Source: an uncultured Rhizobium sp. (GTDB lineage: Bacteria > Pseudomonadota > Alphaproteobacteria > Rhizobiales > Rhizobiaceae). From it: 64,000 nt of DNA. The translations under genes and the position numbers were made by a program. The DNA lies in NCBI GenBank assembly GCA_945952415.1, contig CAMFIF010000011.1, forward strand, positions 62,001-126,000. The letters are read 5' to 3'. The notes beneath the pieces were generated by a model. It was not told the origin of the DNA. It searched no databases and was given only the letters and a program-made list of their open reading frames with translations. Below are positions 31,290-40,267 of this stretch, one piece after another (the stretch's first letter is position 1; every line of letters starts with the position of its first letter).

Positions 31290-32495
31290 ATGAATGATTT
31301 GCGCCCCATTCGCGCCAAGACCGGCACCAACCAGGAGGGTGCGAGCGCCCACAACCGCCGGGTGATTATGGAGGCCCTGCGCCTCAACGGTGCGCTGTCG
31401 CGAGCCGATCTCGCTCGCGCCACGCTTCTCACCAAGCAGACCGTTTCCAACCTGATGGAAGCGCTGGAGGAAGACGGGCTGGTGGCCGGCGAGGATGTGG
31501 TGCGCAAGGGCCGCGGCCAGCCCTCCACCCCCTACAGGCTGGTGGCGGAAGGCGCCTTTGCGATCGGCCTCCAGATCGACCGGCATGTCACCCGCGCGAT
31601 CGGCGTCGATCTCCTGGGGCAGGTCCATGCCCGGGCCGAGCGGCCCCTGCCCGCCGAGGGGCCTGCCTCCGGCGTGCGCGTCATCCTCGATCTGATCGCG
31701 GGCGTCCGGCGGGAGCTGGTTGCCCGCTCACCCCGCGCCGAACACCGGCTTGCGGGGCTGGGCGTTGCCATGCCCGGGCCCTTCGGCGTGGAGGTGGAGG
31801 GAAATGACGACTGGATGATGGCCGCCTGGCAGGAATTCCCGCTTCTGGAGACACTGGCGACCGGTACGGGACTGGAGGTCGGGCTGCAGAATGATGCGGC
31901 GGCCTGCGCGACCGCCGAGCGCATGGTGGGCGCTGCCCATGGGCTCGATCACGCGGTCTGCATCTATCTGGGTTACGGCCTCGGTGCCGGCCTGATCTTT
32001 CATGGCGAGCTCTATTCCGGCGCGCATGGCAATGCGGGCGAGCTCGGCATGGCCCTGTTTTCGACGGGTGGCGCGCCCTCGCCGGTGGAACACCGCGCCT
32101 CGCTCGCCTCGCTCTACCAGCATCTCGGCGTCGATCCCGCCGAGGAGGGCCTGCATCAGCGGATCGACGCGCTGGCGGCCGCCGGGGACCCGCGGCTTGA
32201 CGGCTGGATCACCGAGGCCGCGGCGGCACTTCGGTGGTCGGTCCATCTCCTCGAAACGCTCATCGATCCGCAATCGATCATCCTTTCGGGGGGCGCGCCG
32301 GCCTCGCTCGTCAACCGGCTGGTGGAGCGGCTTATGCCGCTGCTTCCCTCCAATGCCGCGCGGCGCGACCGGAGCCTGCCGCGGCTGACTGTGGGCATGA
32401 CCGACCCCTGGGCGGTGGCGCTGGGCGCTGCGGCCGAACCCATAGGCCGCGCCTTCGATCCGCGCTTTTCCGCCATCCTGAAGGACGGACTCTAG
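31290..32495 (+). CDS. ROK family transcriptional regulator (NagC/XylR type)
   Basis: 401 residues. Winged-helix HTH at about 20-75 (HNRRVIMEALRLNGALSRAD, then LLTKQTVSNLMEALEEDGLV), followed by a ROK sugar-kinase-like domain with IYLGYGLGAGLI and the GNAGELG segment. The usual zinc-binding CxCGxxGC cluster of many ROK proteins is absent here. It is divergent from the sugar operon and probably represses it in the absence of the sugar or its phosphate. AGAGG lies nine bases before the ATG. Confidence 0.9.
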   Translation: MNDLRPIRAKTGTNQEGASAHNRRVIMEALRLNGALSRADLARATLLTKQTVSNLMEALEEDGLVAGEDVVRKGRGQPSTPYRLVAEGAFAIGLQIDRHVTRAIGVDLLGQVHARAERPLPAEGPASGVRVILDLIAGVRRELVARSPRAEHRLAGLGVAMPGPFGVEVEGNDDWMMAAWQEFPLLETLATGTGLEVGLQNDAAACATAERMVGAAHGLDHAVCIYLGYGLGAGLIFHGELYSGAHGNAGELGMALFSTGGAPSPVEHRASLASLYQHLGVDPAEEGLHQRIDALAAAGDPRLDGWITEAAAALRWSVHLLETLIDPQSIILSGGAPASLVNRLVERLMPLLPSNAARRDRSLPRLTVGMTDPWAVALGAAAEPIGRAFDPRFSAILKDGL

Positions 32496-32633
32496 GCGAG
32501 TGCGCCAGGGAGGCGGACACTACAACCTGATGATTGTGAAATTTACCTTTTTTGCATTTTGAACGCGACGACTTCGGCCGAATATGCAAAAGAAGCGGTC
32601 TATTCCCGCCTTACCCCTCCCGAAAGGAAAACC

Positions 32634-33128
32634 ATGAAGAAGCTCCTGCTTTCCACCGCCCTCGTTCTTGCCCTGCCGATCTCGGCCTTTGCGGCGACGC
32701 TGCAGTTCCCGAGCGACAATCCGGTCGCCTCCGTGGACATTCCGGACAGCTGGGGCCCGAAGGAAACCGAAACCGGCATCGACGCCACCTCGGACGATGG
32801 CGCGATCTATTTCTCCATCGACGTGGCCGACCAGAAGTCGTCCAACGACATCACCAACACCGCCATCGACTTCCTGGCGCAGAACGGCGTGAAGATCGAT
32901 CCGTCGACGCTGAAGGAATCGCCGGAATATGAAATCAACGGCATGAAGGTCTCGAGCCTCGACTACCAGGGCACCGACAAGGACGGCCCGGTCGACGTTT
33001 CGCTGGGCTTTGCCGCACCGGCCGGCGACAAGATCCTGATCGTCACCTACTGGGGTTCCAAGGACACCCAGGAAGCCCATTCGGAAGAGGTGACCAAGAT
33101 CATCGCCTCGCTGAAGCCGCTGAAGTAA
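32634..33128 (+). CDS. Exported hypothetical protein
   Basis: 164 residues; signal peptide cleaved at about AFA-ATL (residue 21). The mature part resembles small periplasmic 'histidine-kinase-associated' or PsbP/LptM-like beta proteins: VASVDIPDSWGPKETETGID, an acidic surface and a C-terminal helix (SEEVTKIIASLKPLK). It lacks Cys. I cannot name a family with certainty. GAAAGG precedes the ATG; a terminator follows. Monocistronic. Confidence 0.75.
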   Translation: MKKLLLSTALVLALPISAFAATLQFPSDNPVASVDIPDSWGPKETETGIDATSDDGAIYFSIDVADQKSSNDITNTAIDFLAQNGVKIDPSTLKESPEYEINGMKVSSLDYQGTDKDGPVDVSLGFAAPAGDKILIVTYWGSKDTQEAHSEEVTKIIASLKPLK

Positions 33129-33152
33129 AAGGCCAAAGGCCGATTGAAAGAG

Positions 33153-33182
33153 AAAAGGGCCGCACCCGGTGCGGCCCTTTTT
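33153..33182 (+). terminator. Rho-independent terminator
   Basis: Stem AAAAGGGCCGCAC (33153-33165) with GTGCGGCCCTTTT (33169-33181), a 3-base loop and five T at the end. It can work in both directions for the flanking convergent genes. Confidence 0.9.
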
Positions 33183-33212
33183 CACGTTCAGGGAGAGGCG
33201 ACGGGAGCGCGC

Positions 33213-33590
33213 CTATTCATCCTCGGTGAAGCGCTCGCCCGAGGCTTCCAGGCACATGTCCGCCCCCTTCGTGAGGTCGTCCTTGTTGAGTTCGGCATAC
33301 ATGTTGACGCTGCTGCCGATCATCTGGTCGGCCGCCTCCTTGCTGCCATTGATGCGGGCAGACAGGCTGCGATAGGTATCGGAGGCCTCGCGGTAATCCG
33401 CCTCCTCGTCCGCATCGATCACACCCGCCTGCAGGGCAAGGCCGATGAGCACGACGCAGATCGAGGGCGAGGCATGATCCGGCAGGGGCAGCGACTCGGC
33501 CCGGGCCTCAAGGCCCGAAAGGCTTGCGGCAAGAAGACCAAGGACGATCGGGGCGCGGCAGAGACGATCCCTGAGCAGGCGCAGCTTCAT
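33213..33590 (-). CDS. Exported hypothetical protein
   Basis: 125 residues with a signal peptide ending near ARA-ESL (residue 31). The mature part is helical and acidic, with two Cys (SICVVLIG, ADMCLEAS). A pattern of DEEADYREASDTYRSLSARI followed by a GS-rich turn suggests a small helical bundle. No family recognised. AAGGAA precedes the ATG. Stands alone; a TTTTTTCAACC stretch upstream (33672-33682) is also found near 15884, upstream of the MipA-like gene. Confidence 0.65.
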   Translation of the reverse strand: MKLRLLRDRLCRAPIVLGLLAASLSGLEARAESLPLPDHASPSICVVLIGLALQAGVIDADEEADYREASDTYRSLSARINGSKEAADQMIGSSVNMYAELNKDDLTKGADMCLEASGERFTEDE

Positions 33591-33709
33591 TCGACGGGTT
33601 CCTTTTCAGTGAAGACACGCATCTATCTTCATTCGCCCGGCGCTTGCCAAGCAACCAGCGGTCTATTGGGTTTTTTCAACCTAAAGAGGAATTCCCTCTC
33701 AAGCCTTCT

Positions 33710-34624
33710 TCAGGCTTCCTGGCGTGCGAAGGAGGTGAGCCAGACGCCGACCAGCGTGATGCCAAGGCCCAGCACCATGCTGCCGGAGAGCGGCTCGCCA
33801 AAAAGCGCCGCGCCCCAGAGCATGGTGACCGGCGGGCTCAGATAGACGGCGGCGCTGACCTTGGAGGCCGGATAGAGCCGGAGGCAGGCATAATAGATCG
33901 TATAGCAGAGAAAGGTGGCGATGAGGACGAGCCAGGCAATGCCGAAGAGGAAGCCGCTTTCGAGGGGCGGCAGAAGAGGGCCCTGCCGGGCCGCACAAAG
34001 GCCGAAGAGCAGCGCGCCGCTCAGGAACTGGATGGCGAGGCTCTGGTGGATCGGCATGTCGACCAGGCCGAGATATTTCTGCAGCACGGTGGCGAGCGCA
34101 AAGACCAGCATGGCCGCAACCGTGATGCCATAGGCCCAGAGCGGGGCGGAGCCGATGGCAAGGCTGTGGGCGGAGACGAGGACCACGCCCAGAATGGCCA
34201 GAAGCGTGCCGAACCATTGCCGCCGGCTGAGCCTTTCCTTGAGCACGATATGGGAGAGACAGGCGATGGCGAGGGGCACGAGATCGGAAATGAGGGCGAC
34301 GAGGCCCGTCGGCACCCGCTGTTCGATCGCCAGGGCGAAGCCGCCGAGATAGAGAAAGACGATCATGACGCCGAGCAGGCACTGGATCAGCACCTGGCGA
34401 GCGCGGAGCGGCGGACCGAGGAGGAGCGCGAAGGGCGCGAGGATGGCCCCCGAAAGCAGGGTGCGCCAGAAGAGCACCAGAAGCACGCTGGCATGTTCGC
34501 TCGCATAGCGGATGCCGACGAAACCGGAACTCCAGCTGATGACCAGCAGGGCGGCCAGCACCGGCCAGAGGAAGCGGCGCAGGCGCTCCCCCGGTTGCCT
34601 GAGGATGTCGTGAAGAGTGGTCAT
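33710..34624 (-). CDS. DMT (EamA) family transporter
   Basis: 304 residues, ten predicted helices in two EamA repeats (about 15-150 and 160-300). The first repeat has WSSGFVGIRYASEH and WRTLLSGAILAPF; the second ends in LGLGITLVGVWLTS. Such proteins export amino acids or related metabolites in the inner membrane. GGAGG precedes the ATG. The substrate is unknown; the neighbouring N-methyl-amino-acid genes make an amine or amino-acid substrate possible (inference). Confidence 0.9.
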   Translation of the reverse strand: MTTLHDILRQPGERLRRFLWPVLAALLVISWSSGFVGIRYASEHASVLLVLFWRTLLSGAILAPFALLLGPPLRARQVLIQCLLGVMIVFLYLGGFALAIEQRVPTGLVALISDLVPLAIACLSHIVLKERLSRRQWFGTLLAILGVVLVSAHSLAIGSAPLWAYGITVAAMLVFALATVLQKYLGLVDMPIHQSLAIQFLSGALLFGLCAARQGPLLPPLESGFLFGIAWLVLIATFLCYTIYYACLRLYPASKVSAAVYLSPPVTMLWGAALFGEPLSGSMVLGLGITLVGVWLTSFARQEA

Positions 34625-34752
34625 GATGCCTCCGCCGAAGGGGCCAGTCTAGCGCCGATTGCCCGGCATACTGGCTGGAGAACGACGCCGGGTGACCCTT
34701 TTCGATGCAATCTCAACCCGTTGCCCCTTCCGCGGTCGGCGGGAGAATGTCG

Positions 34753-35748
34753 TCAGGCCCGGGTTTCGGCATGGGCAATAAGCGCCCGGTGGAGGGCGGC
34801 ATCGAGCCTTACCCCGTCCGCCGGCGCGGCGCCGGAAAGGCCCGGAATATAAAGGCCTTCAGCTTTCAGCCGCTCGACAAGGGCGCGCGCCCGGGCGCGA
34901 TGGGCGTCGGGCTCCCGGCCCGGCTTTAGGGCAAGGATGGTGAGGCCGCAATCAAGCGTTTCTTCGCCCGACTGGAAATCCGGCATCTCCCGCGACCAGG
35001 CCCCACCCGAAAGGCCTGCGGCCATGAGTTCCACGAGAAGCGCAATATTGGCACCCTTGCGCCCGCCGAAGGGAAGAAGCGCACCGAGGATTGCCTGCTG
35101 CGCATCGGTGGTCGGCTGGCCCGCCGCATCGACAGCCACGCCTTCGGCGAGCGGCGTGCCCCGGGCCGCAGCGGCGGCCACCGAGACGAAGGCGGTGGCG
35201 CTGGCCGACTGGTCGATCACGAGTGGCCGTGCGCCCCCGCCGAGCGGAAAGGCAAAGGCCAGCGGATTGGTGGAAAAGACCCGCGGCAGGCCGGGCGCCG
35301 GGGCCATGAAGGCATTGGCATTGGTGAAAGCCAGCGAAACCAGCCCGCGATCGGCCAGCCGGCGGACATAATAGCCAAGCTCGCCCGTGGTGAAGCCATT
35401 GCGCTGGGTGAAAAGCGCAAGCCCCAGCCTTTCTGCCGCCTCCACCAGCGGCTCGAAAGCCTGATCGAAGCCGAGCTGGGCGATGCCGCCATCGGCATCG
35501 CTTTCCAGGAAGGCGGGGAAGGGCCGCGCGAGCCGCGGGCGGGCCTGCCGCCGGATACGGCCGCCGCGATAGGCGGCCAGATAATCGAGGAGATGGGAAA
35601 AACCCACCTCCGGCCGGTGATGGCGCTCGGCGGAGACGGTGGCGGCGGCGAGCGACCGGGCCGCATCAAGCCCGGCACCGGCGCCGAGCGCCGCGGCTTC
35701 GGCCAGCGCCAGCGCTTCTCCGGTGGAAAGAGATACAGGGCACTCCAT
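34753..35748 (-). CDS. Ldh2/malate-lactate dehydrogenase family oxidoreductase
   Basis: 331 residues, NAD(P)-dependent, of the family that includes YlbC/Ldh2, ureidoglycolate dehydrogenase and DpkA (delta1-piperideine-2-carboxylate / pyrroline-2-carboxylate reductase). ERHHRPEVGFSHLLDYL carries the conserved catalytic His region; TNPLAFAFP and the Asp-rich VIDQSASATAFVS are family segments; GGRKGANIALLVELMAAGLS is the C-terminal signature. Starts two bases after the upstream demethylase, whose end carries its RBS (GGAGGTG). With that partner it could reduce cyclic imines or oxidise N-methyl amino acids. Confidence 0.85.
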   Translation of the reverse strand: MECPVSLSTGEALALAEAAALGAGAGLDAARSLAAATVSAERHHRPEVGFSHLLDYLAAYRGGRIRRQARPRLARPFPAFLESDADGGIAQLGFDQAFEPLVEAAERLGLALFTQRNGFTTGELGYYVRRLADRGLVSLAFTNANAFMAPAPGLPRVFSTNPLAFAFPLGGGARPLVIDQSASATAFVSVAAAAARGTPLAEGVAVDAAGQPTTDAQQAILGALLPFGGRKGANIALLVELMAAGLSGGAWSREMPDFQSGEETLDCGLTILALKPGREPDAHRARARALVERLKAEGLYIPGLSGAAPADGVRLDAALHRALIAHAETRA

Positions 35749-35750
35749 GG

Positions 35751-37736
35751 TCACACCTCCAGCCCCGCCTTGCGCCCCTCGTAAAAGGCATAGGGCGCCT
35801 GGCGCGGCGCGGCACAATCGCCGATCAGCCGGCAGGCAATGCCGCGCGCGGAAAGCGCCCCGGAGAGTTCGTCGAGCGCCTGACGGGTGGTGTCGAGCAC
35901 CAGACAGTCGCCTTCGAGAAGGCTTTCCGCACCCGTATTGTGATCGGCGAGGAGCACCGCGTCGCCGCGCCATTCGAGCAGGGATTTTTCCGTCAGCCAG
36001 GTGACGCCGAGCCGGCCGAGGATCTGCCGCAATGGCCCGTCCGCGGCGGTGCGCACCAGTTCCTTGCCGACCATGGGATCGGGCGTGACGAGCGTGACGC
36101 GATGGCCCTCCTCCGCCAGTTTCCAGGCGGTGCCGCAGCCCCGCCAGCCGCCGGCCTCGTCGAAGAGAATGACATGGGGTCCGGGCTTCACCTGCCGGGA
36201 GAGCACCTCATCCACCGAATGAACCCGACCCTTCTCTATGCCGGGCAGATGGTCGCGGGCGGGCAGCGCCTTCTGGAAACCGGTGCCGGGCGGCATGGAG
36301 CCGGTCGCGAGGATCACGACATCGGCGGCGATGTCCGCCACCTCGTCGGCCTCCATATAGCAGTTCAGCCGCAGCTCGACCCCAAGCTTTTCAAGCTGGC
36401 GCTCGTACCAGGCAAGCAGATCGAGGATCTGGGCCCGGCGGGGCTGGTGGCCGGCGAGCAGGAACTGGCCGCCGATCCGGCTTGCCGCCTCGGCGAGGAT
36501 CACCCTGTGGCCCCGTTCGGCCGCGCTGCGCGCAGCCTCCAGCCCGGCGGGACCCGCCCCGACGACGAGCACGCGCCTGCTTTCGGCGGCCGGGGTGAAC
36601 CGGTCGCCGTTCCAGAGATATTCCCGCCCCGCGGACGGGTTGATGAGACAGCTGATCCAGTAATCGCGCGAGCGCCGCCCCCAGCACATCTGGTTGCAGG
36701 AAATGCAGCCGCGAATATCCTCCGCCCGCCCGGCCGCGGCCTTGGCGGCGAGATGCGGATCGGCAATCTGGCCGCGGACGATGGAGACGAGATCGGCCGC
36801 GCCTTCGCCCAGCACGGTTTCGGCGTTTTCCGGCGTGCGGATATGGCTTTCGGCAGTGACGAGCCCGTTCTTCACCACCTTTTTCAGCGTGGCGGCGAGA
36901 TCCGCCCCGAGCTTTTCCGGGAAGACGAAGGTTGGCATCAACCGATAGAAATCGAGATAGCCGCCCGAACCGCAGGTAACATAGTCGAAGAGATGTTCGG
37001 CATCGTGCAGCGCGACGATTTCGGCAAGCTCCTCCTTCTGGAGGTTGACGGAGTTGACGGGATCGTCGCTGACCGAAAGGCCGATGATGAAATCCGGACC
37101 GCAGGTCTCGCGAATCCGGCGCAGGATCTCGCGCGAGAGGCGGGTGCGGTTTTCGAGGCTTCCGCCCCAGCGGTCCTGGCGCCGGTTGGTCCAGGGCGTC
37201 CAGAACTGGTCGACCAGGCCGAGATAGGCGGCCCAGACTTCCACCCCGTCGAAACCCGCCGCCTGGCAACGGCGCGCCGCCGCCACGAAGGCCTCGATGG
37301 TTTCGAGGATTTCCACCTCGGTCATGGCATGGGAGCCATCGCTGTCATGATAGCTCGGGCCGCCGGAGGGCGACCAGTGTGGGTGGAAGGAATTGTCGGA
37401 ATCCCCATGCGCGCCGACATGATAGAGCTGCTGGATCGCCACCGCCCCATGGCGCTGGATCGCCTCCGAAACCCGGCGGAAACGGGGGATGACCGTATCG
37501 TCGCCCGGCCGGAAATTGCCCCGTGTCAGCACCGCCGCCGGATGGACGGGCATGGGCTCGATGACGATCATCGCCGCGCCGCCCATCGCCCGTTCCTCAT
37601 AATAGGCCACGTGCTGTTCGGTCGGCAGGCCGTTGACCGCCATGTTGGCGGTATGGGCGCCGAAGACGATGCGGTTGCGCAAGAGGCGCGAGCCGAGACG
37701 CACGGGCGAGAAGAGATGCGGATAGGCGGCTTTCAT
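35751..37736 (-). CDS. FMN/4Fe-4S/FAD N-demethylase (dimethylglycine demethylase-like, DgcA/StcD family)
   Basis: 661 residues. TIM barrel with FMN (about 1-370): LFSPVRLGSRLLRNRIVFGA, HVGAHGDSDN, and FDGVEVWAAYLGLVDQFW. The 4Fe-4S cluster Cys pattern C-x2-C-x3-C-x11-C is in GCISCNQMCWG...WISC (about 355-375). The C-terminal FAD/NAD-like domain has VVGAGPAGLEAARSAAERG. This architecture is that of old-yellow-enzyme-type demethylases acting on dimethylglycine, N-methylproline or trimethylamine. Good RBS. Operon partner is the Ldh2 gene; divergent from a second member of the same family, with a shared operator. Confidence 0.85.
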   Translation of the reverse strand: MKAAYPHLFSPVRLGSRLLRNRIVFGAHTANMAVNGLPTEQHVAYYEERAMGGAAMIVIEPMPVHPAAVLTRGNFRPGDDTVIPRFRRVSEAIQRHGAVAIQQLYHVGAHGDSDNSFHPHWSPSGGPSYHDSDGSHAMTEVEILETIEAFVAAARRCQAAGFDGVEVWAAYLGLVDQFWTPWTNRRQDRWGGSLENRTRLSREILRRIRETCGPDFIIGLSVSDDPVNSVNLQKEELAEIVALHDAEHLFDYVTCGSGGYLDFYRLMPTFVFPEKLGADLAATLKKVVKNGLVTAESHIRTPENAETVLGEGAADLVSIVRGQIADPHLAAKAAAGRAEDIRGCISCNQMCWGRRSRDYWISCLINPSAGREYLWNGDRFTPAAESRRVLVVGAGPAGLEAARSAAERGHRVILAEAASRIGGQFLLAGHQPRRAQILDLLAWYERQLEKLGVELRLNCYMEADEVADIAADVVILATGSMPPGTGFQKALPARDHLPGIEKGRVHSVDEVLSRQVKPGPHVILFDEAGGWRGCGTAWKLAEEGHRVTLVTPDPMVGKELVRTAADGPLRQILGRLGVTWLTEKSLLEWRGDAVLLADHNTGAESLLEGDCLVLDTTRQALDELSGALSARGIACRLIGDCAAPRQAPYAFYEGRKAGLEV

Positions 37737-37797
37737 GGCATCCTCCGGAAACAGGCCATGGCCGGAGGCTATACCCGGCCGCGCCGGGCCGCAACAG

Positions 37798-37840
37798 AAA
37801 TGTACAGTTCTGTTTCCATTATTGACATATCTGTACATTT
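37798..37840. promoter_or_regulatory. Inverted pair of TGTACA-containing sites between the demethylase genes
   Basis: AAATGTACAG (37798-37807) and its exact reverse complement CTGTACATTT (37831-37840); extended, GAAATGTACAG-WTMTGT matches over 15 of 17 positions. Centres are 33 bp apart, about three helical turns. A TTGACAT -35-like element (37822-37828) lies between them. No regulator gene is adjacent. Confidence 0.7.
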
Positions 37841-37880
37841 CCGCTTAAGTCGCCCCATCATTCCCGAGAGAGCCCTTCCC

Positions 37881-39917
37881 ATGTCTGCCGATCCGCTTCT
37901 CCAGCCCTTCCAGCTCAAGCATCTGACGCTCCGCAACCGGATCATCGTCACCTCCCATGAACCGGCCTATCCCGAGGACGGCATGCCGAAGGATCGCTAT
38001 CTTCACTATACGGTGGAGCGGGCGCGGGGCGGCGTCGCCATGACCATGACGGCGGGCTCCGCGGCCGTCTCCAAGGACAGCCCGCCGGTCTTCAACAATC
38101 TCCTCGCCTACAAGGACGAGATCGTTCCCTATGTGAAGCGCATGACCGATGCGGTGCATGAGGAGGGCGCGGCGATCATGATCCAGCTCACCCATCTCGG
38201 CCGCCGCACCCGCTGGGACAAGGGCGACTGGCTGCCGGTGGTCGCCCCCTCCCACCAGCGCGAGGCCGCCCACCGCGCCTTTCCCAAGAAGATCGAGGAC
38301 TGGGATATCGAGCGGATCATCAAGGATTTTGCCGATGCCGCGGAGCGGATGAAGGCGGGCGGCATGGATGGCGTGGAGCTGGAAGCCTATGGCCACCTGA
38401 TCGACCAGTTCATCTCGCCGCTCACCAACGAGCTCGACGGGCCCTATGGCGGCTCGCTCGACAACCGCCTGCGCTTTGCCTTCGACGTGCTGAAGGCGAT
38501 CCGCGCGCGGGTCGGCAACGACTTCATTCTCGGCCTGCGCTACACCGCCGACGAGCGCCTGCCCGGCGGCACCGACCGCGAAGAAGGCATCGAGGTCTCG
38601 AAGCGGCTCAAGGAAAGCGGGCTCATCGATTATCTGAATGTCGTGCGCGGCCACATCGATACGGATCCGGGCCTGACCGACCTCATCCCCATCCAGGGCA
38701 TGGCAAGCGCCCCCCACCTGGACCTCGCCGGCGAAATCCGCGCAGCGACCCAGTTCCCCACCTTCCATGCGGCCCGCATTCCCGACGTGGCAACCGCCCG
38801 CCATGCCATCGCATCCGGCAAGGTGGACATGATCGGCATGACCCGCGCCCACATGACCGACCCCCATATCGTGCGCAAGATCATCGAAAAGCGGGAGGAG
38901 GACATCCGTCCCTGCGTGGGCGCCAATTACTGTCTCGACCGGATCTATCAGGGCGGCCTCGCCTTCTGCATCCACAATGCGGCGACGGGCCGCGAAACCA
39001 CCATGCCGCACCGGATCGAAAAGGCCGGAACCCGCCGCAAGGTGGTGATCGTCGGCGCCGGCCCTGCGGGCCTCGAGGCCGCCCGCGTCTCCGCCGAGCG
39101 CGGCCATGAGGTCGTGGTCTTGGAGGCGCAGGACAAGCCGGGCGGCCAGATCCGCCTCACCGCCCAGAGCCCGCGCCGCCGGGAGATGATTTCCGTCATC
39201 GACTGGCGGATGGCGCAATGCGAGAAGCATGGCGTGACCTTCCGCTTCAACACCTGGGCCGATGTGGAAGCGGTGCAGGCGGAGAACCCCGATGTCGTGA
39301 TCGTCGCGACCGGCGGCCTGCCGCATACCGAGGTGCTGTCCTCAGGTAACGATCTCGTCGTCTCCTCCTGGGACATCATCGCGGGCGACGTGAAGCCGGG
39401 CACGAATGTGCTCGTCTATGACGATGCGGGCGACCCCGCCGCCCTCCAGGCAGCGGAAGTGATTGCCGCAAGCGGCGCGCGGGTGGAAATCATGACGCCC
39501 GACCGCTCCTTCGCGCCCGAAGTCATGGCCATGAACCTCGTGCCCTACATGCGCTCGCTGCAGAAGCTGAACACGGTCTTTACCGTCACCTACCGGCTGG
39601 ACAGGGTCGCAAAGCGCGGCAACGAACTCGTCGCCACCATCGGCAGCGATTATGGCGACGTTTCCCGCGAGCAGGTTTTCGACCAGATCGTCGTCAATCA
39701 CGGCACCGTGCCGCTCGACGAGCTCTATTTCGAGCTGAAGCCGCTTTCGAGCAATCTGGGCGCGGTGAATTACGACGCCCTCATCGACGGCAAGCCGCAG
39801 GTGGAGAAGCGCAATCCGGAAGGCACGTTCCAGCTCTTCCGCATCGGCGATGCGGTGGCCGCGCGCAACACCCATGCCGCCATTTATGATGGGCTGAGGC
39901 TCGCCAAGGATCTCTGA
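37881..39917 (+). CDS. N-methylproline demethylase-like FMN/4Fe-4S oxidoreductase
   Basis: 678 residues, same family as the divergent gene. The N-terminus LQPFQLKHLTLRNRIIVTSHEPAY, with SHEPAY and DGMPKDRYLHY, closely fits rhizobial StcD (N-methyl-L-proline demethylase of stachydrine catabolism). Also seen are QLTHLGRRT and VELEAYGHLIDQF (FMN barrel), the cluster Cys in PCVGANYCLDRIYQG...AFC (a looser C-x6-C-x11-C spacing than its neighbour), and VVIVGAGPAGLEAARVSAERG. It would oxidise an N-methyl group to formaldehyde, feeding electrons to an ETF or quinone. RBS weak. A strong terminator follows. Specificity is uncertain. Confidence 0.83.
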   Translation: MSADPLLQPFQLKHLTLRNRIIVTSHEPAYPEDGMPKDRYLHYTVERARGGVAMTMTAGSAAVSKDSPPVFNNLLAYKDEIVPYVKRMTDAVHEEGAAIMIQLTHLGRRTRWDKGDWLPVVAPSHQREAAHRAFPKKIEDWDIERIIKDFADAAERMKAGGMDGVELEAYGHLIDQFISPLTNELDGPYGGSLDNRLRFAFDVLKAIRARVGNDFILGLRYTADERLPGGTDREEGIEVSKRLKESGLIDYLNVVRGHIDTDPGLTDLIPIQGMASAPHLDLAGEIRAATQFPTFHAARIPDVATARHAIASGKVDMIGMTRAHMTDPHIVRKIIEKREEDIRPCVGANYCLDRIYQGGLAFCIHNAATGRETTMPHRIEKAGTRRKVVIVGAGPAGLEAARVSAERGHEVVVLEAQDKPGGQIRLTAQSPRRREMISVIDWRMAQCEKHGVTFRFNTWADVEAVQAENPDVVIVATGGLPHTEVLSSGNDLVVSSWDIIAGDVKPGTNVLVYDDAGDPAALQAAEVIAASGARVEIMTPDRSFAPEVMAMNLVPYMRSLQKLNTVFTVTYRLDRVAKRGNELVATIGSDYGDVSREQVFDQIVVNHGTVPLDELYFELKPLSSNLGAVNYDALIDGKPQVEKRNPEGTFQLFRIGDAVAARNTHAAIYDGLRLAKDL

Positions 39918-39987
39918 CCGCCTGCGGGCACGCCCGTCTGGTGCGCGCCCTTCATCCTCCCTTTCCCCGGCCCATCTGGGCCTCCTT

Positions 39988-40020
39988 GCTGCCGTCAGGG
40001 TTCCTGCCGGCAGCTTTTTC
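39988..40020 (+). terminator. Rho-independent terminator after the demethylase
   Basis: Outer stem GCTGCCG (39988-39994) / CGGCAGC (40008-40014) with an inner CAGG-GTT-CCTG stem, followed by TTTTTCGTTTTT. The rest of the 350-base gap (39918-40267) shows no gene; its end is an AT-rich promoter and operator zone for the ABC operon. Confidence 0.9.
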
Positions 40021-40210
40021 GTTTTTCGGGATCGGGGGCCTTCGTCTCTTTGAACGCCCGGATCTACCGGCCTTTCCGCGCGGCCCCGCCAAGCCTTCTG
40101 CCTCCTCAAAAGCAGGCTTCGCTTGACCGCCCCAGATTTCGGGAGGACAGTTGCCGCCGTTCCTGCAAAAAATTCCTCAATCTCCAATTGACCAAATTTC
40201 ATTTTCGGTA

Positions 40211-40250
40211 TTTGATTAAATCAAATTGATTGACTTTATAACAATCAAAG
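40211..40250 (+). promoter_or_regulatory. Operator-like array of TTTGATT half-sites before the ABC operon
   Basis: TTTGATT-A-AATCAAA (40211-40225) is a perfect dyad; AATCAA-A-TTGATT (40219-40231) overlaps it; another AATCAAAG follows at 40243-40250. A TTGACTTTA at 40230-40238 could be a -35 element and differs by one base from the ROK half-site at 31240. The region ends 17 bases before the first gene of the operon. Confidence 0.6.
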
Positions 40251-40267
40251 CAAATGGAGGGAACGAC

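Noticed and set aside
35940-37880. Very long N-terminal extension of the plus-strand demethylase
   Set aside because: The extension is antisense to the divergent demethylase; the conserved N-terminus starts at 37881.
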